Source of the DNA: Bacillota bacterium
Lineage (GTDB): Bacteria; Bacillota; Dethiobacteria; Dethiobacterales; Dethiobacteraceae
Direction of reading: 5' to 3'
Length of the DNA stretch: 7,646 nucleotides
NCBI GenBank assembly: GCA_024650095.1
Contig: JANKMV010000092.1
Location: 1 to 7,646 of the forward strand
The translations under genes and the position numbers were made by a program. Position 1 is the first letter of the stretch, and every line of letters begins with the position of its first letter. Positions 1 to 5,007 of this stretch are shown here, piece after piece. The notes below the pieces were generated by a model. It saw nothing but the letters and a program-made list of their open reading frames with translations, ran no database searches and was not told the origin of the DNA.

Positions 1-501
1 ACCAACACTATTAATATGTAAAATAAAATCCGTAAGCCCCAAGGCTCTAAAAAAGAATAACGATAAGGTAATCACTTCAGCATCTACAGACGGTTCCGTG
101 GTGCCAAATACTTCCACACCAAACTGATGAAACTGTCGGTAACGACCTGCCTGTGGCCGATCATAGCGAAACATGGGTCCCACATAATATACCTTCACAG
201 GCTGCGCTTCTCCCTGTAGTTTATGCTCCAAATACGCGCGCGCCACACTCGCCGTGCCCTCTGGCCTCAATGTTAGTGAACGCTTACCCCGATCGGTAAA
301 AGTGTACATCTCCTTAGAGACAATATCCGTTACTTCACCCACACCACGCAAAAACAGCTCTGTATGTTCAAATACAGGTGTCCTCACTTCACTATACCCA
401 AACAAACGACCAACGTCTCGTACCTTTTCCTCAAAAAACTGCCACTGTGCTATCTCAGCGGGCAAGATATCACGCGTACCTCGCGGTGCCTTCGTTAACA
501 T
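1..501 (-). CDS. hisS: Histidyl-tRNA synthetase, N-terminal 167 residues (3' end outside window)
   Basis: This enzyme charges tRNA-His with histidine in the cytoplasm, via histidyl-adenylate. The visible part is the start of the class II aminoacyl-tRNA synthetase catalytic core. It opens [14 protein letters not shown], the typical HisRS N-terminus, with the motif 1 region at about residues 36-56 ([15 protein letters not shown]). The histidine-binding TLRPEGT loop is at 77-83 and motif 2 at about 105-130, including [19 protein letters not shown] with Arg112. The reading frame is open to the window edge. Bacterial HisRS is normally about 420 residues, so motif 3 and the anticodon-binding domain lie beyond the left edge. 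The ATG is chosen because AGGAGTG (507-513) lies 5 nt upstream and the protein then begins exactly at the conserved N-terminus. The gene has its own promoter, separate from the upstream thioesterase unit. Family assignment is very secure. Confidence 0.97.
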   Translation of the reverse strand, partial: MLTKAPRGTRDILPAEIAQWQFFEEKVRDVGRLFGYSEVRTPVFEHTELFLRGVGEVTDIVSKEMYTFTDRGKRSLTLRPEGTASVARAYLEHKLQGEAQPVKVYYVGPMFRYDRPQAGRYRQFHQFGVEVFGTTEPSVDAEVITLSLFFFRALGLTDFILHINSVG

Positions 502-526
502 ATACACACTCCTCTACTAAAAATGC

Positions 527-579
527 GCGCTTTTGCCTGCAAAGCGCACTCCTATAAGCTCTCGTACCTACGTTGAGAG
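527..579 (-). promoter_or_regulatory. hisS leader with two short inverted repeats
   Basis: Two small hairpins can be drawn in the hisS leader. One pairs 559-563 with 575-579 (CTCTC/GAGAG, with an inner CGTA/TACG option). The other pairs 527-533 with 541-547 (GCGCTTT/AAAGCGC, 7-nt loop) and ends 14 nt from the Shine-Dalgarno. Neither is followed by a U-run, so they do not look like terminators. The T-box signature (a GGGTGGNACC-type antiterminator sequence) is absent and the leader is too short for one. A regulatory role is only a possibility; the hairpins could be incidental. Confidence 0.3.
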
Positions 580-597
580 TCGTATTTTTCCAATTTA

Positions 598-626
598 ATT
601 CTAGCCAATCTAAAGGGGCTTGTCAA
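598..626 (-). promoter_or_regulatory. Sigma-A-type promoter of hisS
   Basis: Read on the minus strand, a perfect TTGACA -35 box (621-626) is separated by exactly 17 bp from a TAGAAT -10 box (598-603). Transcription should begin near 591, giving an untranslated leader of about 90 nt before the hisS ATG. The elements are seen directly; the start point is inferred from the usual -10 to +1 spacing. Confidence 0.85.
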
Positions 627-696
627 CCACGCACCATTTCGACGCATGCCCTATCTATTTGAAAAGAACTATTCTTTACAGAAGTATTGCAACTAT

Positions 697-816
697 TATA
701 AATTGAGTTTGTATGGTGAGACTGGCTTCATTAGCAGTTTACTCATTGCACGCGTTATAAGATCCTGACAGTACAAGAAAAAGCTACAGAAGCCTACTTA
801 CTTCCGTAGCTTTTTC
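697..816 (+). ncRNA. Speculative short transcript between hisS and the thioesterase gene
   Basis: TTTACA (675-680), a 16-bp gap and TATAAA (697-702) form a plausible plus-strand promoter. A transcript starting near 709 would reach the hairpin terminator at 778-815 after about 105 nt. Within it, TGAGACTG (717-724) can pair with CAGT and CTCA (735-738, 742-745) across a 3-nt bulge. No convincing open reading frame occupies this span. Nothing shows that it is expressed, and the terminator is fully explained by the opposite-strand thioesterase gene, so this stays a low-confidence call. The 3' end would be antisense to the last codons of the thioesterase gene. Confidence 0.2.
778..815 (-). terminator. 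Rho-independent terminator of the thioesterase unit, bidirectional-looking
   Basis: An inverted repeat pairs 778-787 (AAAAAGCTAC) with 806-815 (GTAGCTTTTT). An inner GAAG/CTTC pair (789-792 with 801-804) extends the stem past a single mismatch, leaving an 8-nt loop. Because the stem is flanked by A-runs on one side and T-runs on the other, it can end transcription on both strands. On the minus strand it overlaps the last codons and stop (794-796) of the thioesterase gene, which is compact but common. It separates that unit from hisS. Confidence 0.85.
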
Positions 817-1192
817 TTTGCTCGGCTTTAGTTAAAAACGTCTCCCTGTCCACAATATATCTTTCATGCGTTCCGTATCCAATCGACCCTGAATCATCTT
901 CTGCTGCCACTTTAAAAACCAATCGCCGTCCATCAATTTCCACGAGCTTTGCCGTTGCAGTAACGGTAAGTCCTAACGGTGTCGCCGCCACATGCGTCAC
1001 ATCGATTTTTGTGCCCACAGTTGTTTGCCCCACCGTTAGCTGACCAACTACTGCAGCAACGGCAGCACTCTCCATTAAGGCGACTAAAATAGGCGTGGCA
1101 AAAACAGAAACACTACCACTGCCAATCGTTAGCGCCACATTATCGTCGTTAACTACCGTCTTACCTTCACCCACTAAGCCAATTCGCAACAT
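794..1192 (-). CDS. FlK-like hotdog-fold acyl-CoA thioesterase
   Basis: The predicted product is a 132-residue cytoplasmic thioesterase that should hydrolyse a short acyl-CoA; the natural substrate is unknown. It resembles fluoroacetyl-CoA thioesterase FlK of Streptomyces cattleya over its whole length. The shared stretches include LMExA, GT.I.VTH.AATP.GLTVT and SxGYGTHER near the C-terminus. Candidate catalytic residues are Thr33, Glu41 and His67. Their spacings of 8 and 26 residues match the FlK triad Thr42, Glu50, His76, which I recall from the literature. A longer reading frame continues upstream to 1270. The ATG at 1192 is preferred because GGGGGAGGG lies just before it and the family's N-terminus (MLRIGLVGEGKT) begins there. 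The gene lies 89 nt after the 49-residue gene, without an obvious terminator between, so co-transcription is likely. A weak internal promoter (TTACAC, 16 bp, TATGCT at 1212-1239) cannot be excluded. Family is confident; fluoroacetyl-CoA specificity is not claimed. Confidence 0.88.
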   Translation of the reverse strand: MLRIGLVGEGKTVVNDDNVALTIGSGSVSVFATPILVALMESAAVAAVVGQLTVGQTTVGTKIDVTHVAATPLGLTVTATAKLVEIDGRRLVFKVAAEDDSGSIGYGTHERYIVDRETFLTKAEQRKSYGSK

Positions 1193-1281
1193 ATCCCTCC
1201 CCCTTTTTACTAGCATACCATAACGGTTTAATCGTGTAACTAGTGGAGTGTGATTAGATTTTACATGCAACCATCTTACAG

Positions 1282-1431
1282 CTATCCTTTAACCAGATCT
1301 TTAGAATCACCCATAATCTGTTGCAAAAGGGAAAGGGAACATTTAACAAAGCGCTCCTTTTCATGTGGATCGGCCTCTCTAAATTCTTGCTCCAATTTTT
1401 CTACCATTTCCGCTGCGACATTAAATAACAT
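1282..1431 (-). CDS. Uncharacterised 49-residue protein
   Basis: This short gene has an ATG with an excellent ribosome binding site, GGGAGGT, 5 nt upstream, and ends in TAG. The product is MLFNVAAEMVEKLEQEFREA, then DPHEKERFVKCSLSLLQQI, then MGDSKDLVKG. It is charged and probably largely helical: one amphipathic helix at about 4-20, a break at Asp-Pro-His (21-23), and a second at about 24-40. It has one cysteine (Cys31), no signal peptide and no membrane segment, so it should be cytosolic. I do not recognise the family. It lies upstream of the thioesterase gene on the same strand and could share a transcript. The strong Shine-Dalgarno and gene-like amino-acid composition favour a real gene. 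An opposite-strand 61-codon frame over this region lacks such a ribosome binding site and looks like its shadow. Confidence 0.7.
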   Translation of the reverse strand: MLFNVAAEMVEKLEQEFREADPHEKERFVKCSLSLLQQIMGDSKDLVKG

Positions 1432-1548
1432 GTAGTACCTCCCTAACGCTAATCTTTAGGCTTAAGATACCCCATGTTAAAATAAATATTATTTTCCGTA
1501 GCTTGATTTAAGTCTTTCCCCTCTGTAGGGCCTAGGATAAAGGTTAAT

Positions 1549-1578
1549 TTCAAACTAGTTTTATTATGAGGATAAAAT
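1549..1578 (+). promoter_or_regulatory. Possible promoter for the ABC ATPase/permease operon
   Basis: TTCAAA (1549-1554) and TAAAAT (1573-1578) are separated by 18 bp upstream of the first ABC operon. An alternative is TTCGTA (1631-1636), 17 bp, TAAAAT (1654-1659), with a better-placed start but a poorer -35. The whole 1432-1726 divergent region is AT-rich, so chance matches are expected. No other feature is clear there apart from the inverted repeat at 1684-1708. Confidence 0.3.
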
Positions 1579-1607
1579 TATATATACTAGCTCATCAGGA
1601 TTCACAA
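1577..1607 (-). promoter_or_regulatory. Possible promoter for the 49-residue protein and thioesterase genes
   Basis: On the minus strand, TTGTGA (1602-1607) is followed by an AT-rich -10 region. It can be read as TATATA (1579-1584, 17-bp spacer) or TATAAT (1577-1582, 19-bp spacer). The resulting leader would be about 140 nt. The -35 match is only partial and the region is AT-rich, so this is a weak call. Confidence 0.35.
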
Positions 1608-1683
1608 GTATATTAAGGAAAATTCCTATTTTCGTAATTCTATTAAATATCATTAAAATAGTAGGAAAAGAGCTTGGTTTAGA

Positions 1684-1708
1684 GAATAGTTAAGAAGTGT
1701 AACTATTC
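1684..1708 (+). repeat. Perfect 9-bp inverted repeat upstream of the ABC ATPase gene
   Basis: GAATAGTTA (1684-1692) and TAACTATTC (1700-1708) are exact reverse complements around a 7-nt centre. The repeat ends 4 nt before the AGGGAGTG ribosome binding site of the ABC ATPase. It has the size and symmetry of an operator for a dimeric repressor, and could also fold as an RNA hairpin in the leader. No U-run follows, so it is not a terminator. Its TAGTTA/TAACTA core also occurs in the MarR-type operator at 4479-4511. Confidence 0.6.
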
Positions 1709-1726
1709 ACATAGGGAGTGATAGTC

Positions 1727-2509
1727 ATGAGTGAAATATTAATTCGTACGCACCATTTAACGAAGCGCTATGGATCTGCCACTGTGGTGGACAATCTCAA
1801 TCTTGAAGTTAAGAGTGGTGAAATTTTTGGCTTTTTAGGGCCCAATGGAGCGGGCAAGACAACGACGATCCGTATGTTGACCGGCTTACTAGATGCCAGT
1901 GAAGGTGAAGCTTTTATCTGTGGTTATGATATTGTGAAAGAGGCTGCGCAGGCGAAAGCAATGCTGGCGTATGTACCCGATCAACCCAAGCTATACGGAA
2001 AGCTAACGGCAAGGGAATTCTTACAATTAGTGGCAGCCTTGTATCGCATGCCCAAAAAGGCTTCCCTAGAACGCGCAGACCAGTTAATGGGGATGTTTGG
2101 CTTGGGCGACCGTGCCGATGAACTATTAGAAGGATATTCCCACGGCATGCGACAAAAAGTGGTGCTAGCCGCAGCCTTAATCCATCAACCGAGGGTAATG
2201 TTATTAGATGAACCAACGGTGGGTCTAGATCCAGCGAGCGCGCGCTTATTAAAGGATGTGCTCTTAGAGTTGGCGCGGCAGGGCGCCGCGGTGTTTGTGT
2301 CCACACATATTCTTGAAATTGCCGAGCGCATGTGCCATCGGGTAGGCATCCTAAAAGAAGGAAAGCTTATTGCACAAGGGAGTCCAGAGGAGTTACGCAA
2401 AATGGTGGGCCACGATGAAGAAAGCTTGGAAGACATCTTCCTCGAGTTGACAGGTGGGCATGAAACAGCTGAATTAATTCGTGGTTTGGAGGAGGGAAAT
2501 GACCTATGA
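1727..2509 (+). CDS. ABC transporter ATP-binding subunit
   Basis: This 260-residue cytoplasmic ATPase powers the membrane partner encoded immediately downstream. All nucleotide-binding motifs are intact: Walker A GPNGAGKT (38-45), Q-loop Gln86 in YVPDQPKLYGKLT, signature YSHGM (137-141), Walker B VMLLDE (157-162) with catalytic Glu162, D-loop GLDP (166-169) and switch His194 in STH. The PDQPxLYxxLT pattern after the Q-loop and the ABC-2-like partner suggest an export-type or lipid/peptide-handling system rather than an importer; no binding-protein gene is present. The ATG at 1727 is chosen because AGGGAGTG (1713-1720) is correctly spaced before it. An in-frame GTG at 1718 lies inside that ribosome binding site and is unlikely to be used. 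The stop codon overlaps the next start in ATGA, indicating translational coupling. Substrate unknown. Confidence 0.95.
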   Translation: MSEILIRTHHLTKRYGSATVVDNLNLEVKSGEIFGFLGPNGAGKTTTIRMLTGLLDASEGEAFICGYDIVKEAAQAKAMLAYVPDQPKLYGKLTAREFLQLVAALYRMPKKASLERADQLMGMFGLGDRADELLEGYSHGMRQKVVLAAALIHQPRVMLLDEPTVGLDPASARLLKDVLLELARQGAAVFVSTHILEIAERMCHRVGILKEGKLIAQGSPEELRKMVGHDEESLEDIFLELTGGHETAELIRGLEEGNDL

Positions 2510-4377
2510 AAATAGTGATTCCTGCCCCCTTATCACAACCACCTGCACCTCAATCATTTTGGCAAGATTTTAGCCTACTCTTACGCAATCAACTACGTGT
2601 AACCTGGAATAAAATTCGTCATTGGCCCTTTGGCGCGTGGCTGGGCATTATTGCTGTTACCATTGGTTTCTCATCTGTGCTCGTCTACTTAGGCTACGTG
2701 GCCTATGGCGCCCTACAAGTTATGCCCCCGGAAGTTGGCAGTGGCTTTTTATCACTTGTCTTTATGATGGGCTTAGCTGGCCAGATTTTCTTCGGCATTA
2801 CTGCTGCCTTTGTAACGTTGTATATGTCTGAGGACTTAGAACTATTGTTTATGTCACCCGTACCCTTACGGGTGGTTTTTGCCGTTAAATCTTTAATAGT
2901 GGCTGGCAGCAACCTTCTAACAGCGATTCTTTTTTGTTTTTTACCCGGTATTTTCTATGGCCTTTTATTTCAAGCTGGCGCTATTTACTATGTATTTGTC
3001 TTCATTGTCGGGTGCGGGTTATGGATAATGGGGACGGCATTGGCCGAAATATTAAACCTAGTGGTCATGCGTATTGTACCCCCCCATCGTAGTCGAGAAG
3101 CTGTGGGCTTTATTGGGGGCTTAGCCGGAATTTTAATTGCCCTTACCTTTCAACTTCCGAGCATGATTATGCATGGAGGGCAACAGTTCAGCATTAGCGA
3201 TTGGTTAGCAGGACAAGAGCAAATGCTACAAATTATGAACTACTTCCCCTGGGGTTGGGGTTCTCAAGCCCTTGCTGAAGGAATTTCCGCTAATCTGATA
3301 ACTGGATTGGGCTGGAGTTTATTGCTACTACTTGGGGGTGTTGGTTTATTTCTCTGCGCCTTTATCCTTTTGGAAAGGGGCTTTCGCCGTGGTTGGATTT
3401 CTCTCAGTCAAGGTGAAGGTGGAAGACGTCGGCACAAGCGTAGCACAGATAAACAAACGAATGAATACCAAAGCGTTACTTCCATGGAGTTTGTAGCTAC
3501 AGAGCAGATCACCGGTACCATGTCTGCAAGAGCCGGTATGTGGGCGGTCGCTAAGAAGGATTTGTTATACATGCGGCGTGATACAAGAGAATGGTTTGGC
3601 TACATGGTGCCTCTAATCATTATGATTTTCTTTGTAGCACAGTTCCTCTTCTTCCAAGCTGAAGCAATGCAAGCGTCCATGGTAATGGTGCTTGTTATGT
3701 ATAGCCTCATGTTCAGTGGCAATATGGCACTGCAAGCCTTTGGCCGGGAAGGTGAATCAGATTGGTTTTTAAACAGTGTCCCTTTAGCGGGCTGGCCCGT
3801 AGTGTGGGGTAAACTATTAGGCGCTGTGATTCCTACGCTCTTTCTCATGGAAGCACTCCTTGCAGGTACAGCGCTTGCTTTGGGAGTTTCGGCATCCTTA
3901 ACGTTGATGCTGGCCATTGGGGCCGTCCTTTTAACACTTGGGGCTAGTGCCATTGGGCTCTTTTATTCCATCAACAATAGTCGCTATAATCCGGACAGTC
4001 CGCAACAACGAATTTCCCCCGGAGCGTCCATGCTGATGTATATTCTTAATCTATTGTTTATGCTCGTCTTGGCCTTAGGCATGGTTTATCTTATCCCACC
4101 CGTCGAATTGGTAGCAGTCCTACAACAGTTACCCCCTGTACCCACAGAAGCTGGTTTTTTAAATGTATTAGCACGCTTTTTCTTTTCTATTAGCAGACCG
4201 CTATTATGGAAAACACTACCACGTGTACTCATGGGCCTAACCGTTGCTTTGGGATCGTGGGCCCTTGTATTCTTTGGCTTTATGGCCGCAACCGTGCGAC
4301 AGAGCCGTAAGGGCTTCCGCGTCGAACTTGTTACAGGCACAAAGAAAAAACCTAAAAAAACGCGAAGAAAAAAGTAA
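2506..4377 (+). CDS. ABC transporter permease, about 12 membrane segments
   Basis: This 623-residue integral membrane protein is the probable channel partner of the upstream ATPase. Hydrophobic segments are visible at about 43-66, 80-107, 128-152, 159-185, 200-220 and 264-289. A charged cytosolic stretch follows at about 290-363, then segments at about 364-384, 389-411, 432-457, 463-486, 507-530 and 573-597. The tail ends in a very basic stretch, KKKPKKTRRKK. The two halves carry a matching motif: SEDLELLFMSPVPLRVVFAVK at 108-128 and GESDWFLNSVPLAGWPVVWGK at 416-436. This suggests an internally duplicated permease in which one chain provides both transmembrane halves. Large predicted ABC-2-type exporter permeases of this size are known from Gram-positive bacteria, mostly with unknown substrates. 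ATG at 2506 overlaps the ATPase stop by 4 nt, with GGAGGAGGG about 8 nt upstream. A strong terminator follows. Confidence 0.88.
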   Translation: MKIVIPAPLSQPPAPQSFWQDFSLLLRNQLRVTWNKIRHWPFGAWLGIIAVTIGFSSVLVYLGYVAYGALQVMPPEVGSGFLSLVFMMGLAGQIFFGITAAFVTLYMSEDLELLFMSPVPLRVVFAVKSLIVAGSNLLTAILFCFLPGIFYGLLFQAGAIYYVFVFIVGCGLWIMGTALAEILNLVVMRIVPPHRSREAVGFIGGLAGILIALTFQLPSMIMHGGQQFSISDWLAGQEQMLQIMNYFPWGWGSQALAEGISANLITGLGWSLLLLLGGVGLFLCAFILLERGFRRGWISLSQGEGGRRRHKRSTDKQTNEYQSVTSMEFVATEQITGTMSARAGMWAVAKKDLLYMRRDTREWFGYMVPLIIMIFFVAQFLFFQAEAMQASMVMVLVMYSLMFSGNMALQAFGREGESDWFLNSVPLAGWPVVWGKLLGAVIPTLFLMEALLAGTALALGVSASLTLMLAIGAVLLTLGASAIGLFYSINNSRYNPDSPQQRISPGASMLMYILNLLFMLVLALGMVYLIPPVELVAVLQQLPPVPTEAGFLNVLARFFFSISRPLLWKTLPRVLMGLTVALGSWALVFFGFMAATVRQSRKGFRVELVTGTKKKPKKTRRKK

Positions 4378-4400
4378 AATTATCTATGTGTGAATTGTTG

Positions 4401-4435
4401 AGCAGGCTAACGCTGAAGCGTTAGCCTGCTTTTTT
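4401..4435 (+). terminator. Rho-independent terminator of the ABC ATPase/permease operon
   Basis: A perfect inverted repeat of 14 bp (4401-4414 with 4417-4430, AGCAGGCTAACGCT) is closed by a UGAA-type tetraloop and followed by a run of T (4430-4435). It starts 23 nt after the permease stop. It isolates the first transporter operon from the marR operon, which has its own promoter. Confidence 0.96.
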
Positions 4436-4450
4436 ATCTGAAAAAACAAT

Positions 4451-4479
4451 TTGACGCGACAAAAAAATGATGATATAAA
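4451..4479 (+). promoter_or_regulatory. Promoter of the marR-ABC-ABC operon
   Basis: TTGACG (4451-4456) and TATAAA (4474-4479) are separated by exactly 17 bp, a good sigma-A match. Transcription should start near 4486, inside the repeat array that begins at the edge of the -10 box, so a repressor bound there would block polymerase. Confidence 0.8.
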
Positions 4480-4511
4480 TAGGTTAGTAACTAATTTATT
4501 AACTAACCTAT
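4479..4511 (+). promoter_or_regulatory. Predicted MarR-type operator overlapping the marR transcription start
   Basis: A perfect 10-bp inverted repeat, ATAGGTTAGT (4479-4488) and ACTAACCTAT (4502-4511), flanks a 13-nt centre. Inside it are two near-identical 11-mers in direct orientation, TTAGTAACTAA (4484-4494) and TTATTAACTAA (4496-4506), 12 bp apart. Each is itself a palindrome or near-palindrome. MarR-family dimers typically bind AT-rich palindromes of this kind. Position on top of the start site and next to a marR gene strongly suggests negative autoregulation of the whole operon. Confidence 0.78.
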
Positions 4512-4541
4512 CTACAATCTAGTTCTAGCGAGGTGAATACA

Positions 4542-4982
4542 ATGAGCGACTCACACGAAGAAGTAACGCGTACTATCATGGATGCTTTTTTTCAGTTTCG
4601 CCGGTTACACCGACATCACAAAAGTCCGATTATGGGAATGAAGCATAACGAAGTGATGGTCTTATTTCGGGTTAAGGAACATGGCGGAACAAATGGTGCT
4701 AGAGTTTCTGATATTAGTCATCGTATGCGAGTTACGTCCCCTACGGTAACACAGCTTTTAAGCAAACTTGAAGAAGATAACTTGATTGAACGAACGCTTG
4801 ATCCTGATGACAGACGATCTATGCGCATCACGTTAACAGCGAAGGGCGAGACGATTATCCAAAAAGCGGAACACGCATTTTTTGCTAGATATAGTAGCCT
4901 CGTTGATGCGTTAGGCACAGAAAAGAGCGTTTTGCTTACAGATCTTCTCTTTGAAAGTATCAAGCATTTTCGAGAGAACTAA
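4542..4982 (+). CDS. MarR-family transcriptional repressor
   Basis: This 146-residue cytoplasmic DNA-binding protein likely represses its own operon and responds to a compound exported by the downstream ABC pair. It has the MarR layout: an N-terminal helix for dimerisation (about 6-26), a winged helix-turn-helix at about 36-99 with recognition helix near 64-77 (VTSPTVTQLLSKLE), and the wing motif LDPDDRRSMRITLT (86-99) containing the conserved Asp and Arg-Arg. A C-terminal helix completes the dimer interface. The ATG at 4542 is preferred because GAGGTG (4530-4535) is 6 nt upstream; an in-frame GTG at 4533 sits inside that ribosome binding site. Only one Cys-free domain is seen, so redox sensing of the OhrR kind is unlikely. 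The gap to the next gene is 25 nt. Confidence 0.93.
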   Translation: MSDSHEEVTRTIMDAFFQFRRLHRHHKSPIMGMKHNEVMVLFRVKEHGGTNGARVSDISHRMRVTSPTVTQLLSKLEEDNLIERTLDPDDRRSMRITLTAKGETIIQKAEHAFFARYSSLVDALGTEKSVLLTDLLFESIKHFREN

Positions 4983-5007
4983 TTAACGTAATCTAAAGGG
5001 AGTGATT

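Noticed and set aside
254..520. Plus-strand 88-codon frame over hisS
   Set aside because: It is antisense to the conserved HisRS catalytic core; a shadow frame.
520..660. T-box riboswitch upstream of hisS
   Set aside because: The conserved T-box sequence is absent and the promoter-to-ATG distance is only about 90 nt.
1209..1244. Inverted repeat ACTAG/CTAGT between the 49-residue gene and the thioesterase gene
   Set aside because: The arms are only 5 bp with a 26-nt loop and no T-run; consistent with chance and not a terminator.
1193..1270. N-terminal extension of the thioesterase (26 extra residues)
   Set aside because: The GGGGGAGGG ribosome binding site lies inside this stretch just before the ATG at 1192, and the extension has no similarity to the family's N-terminus.
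1250..1435. Plus-strand 61-codon frame
   Set aside because: It lies opposite the 49-residue gene, has no good ribosome binding site, and its protein has low-complexity Ser/Cys composition typical of an antisense shadow.
1616..1627. Short palindrome AGGAA-AA-TTCCT
   Set aside because: Five-bp arms in AT-rich DNA are expected by chance, with no supporting context.
1914..2306. Minus-strand 130-codon frame inside the ABC ATPase gene
   Set aside because: It is fully antisense to a gene with every ATPase motif intact and shows no recognisable domain.
3600..3953. Minus-strand 117-codon frame inside the permease gene
   Set aside because: It is antisense to strongly hydrophobic membrane segments, and its composition is that of a reversed membrane-protein frame.
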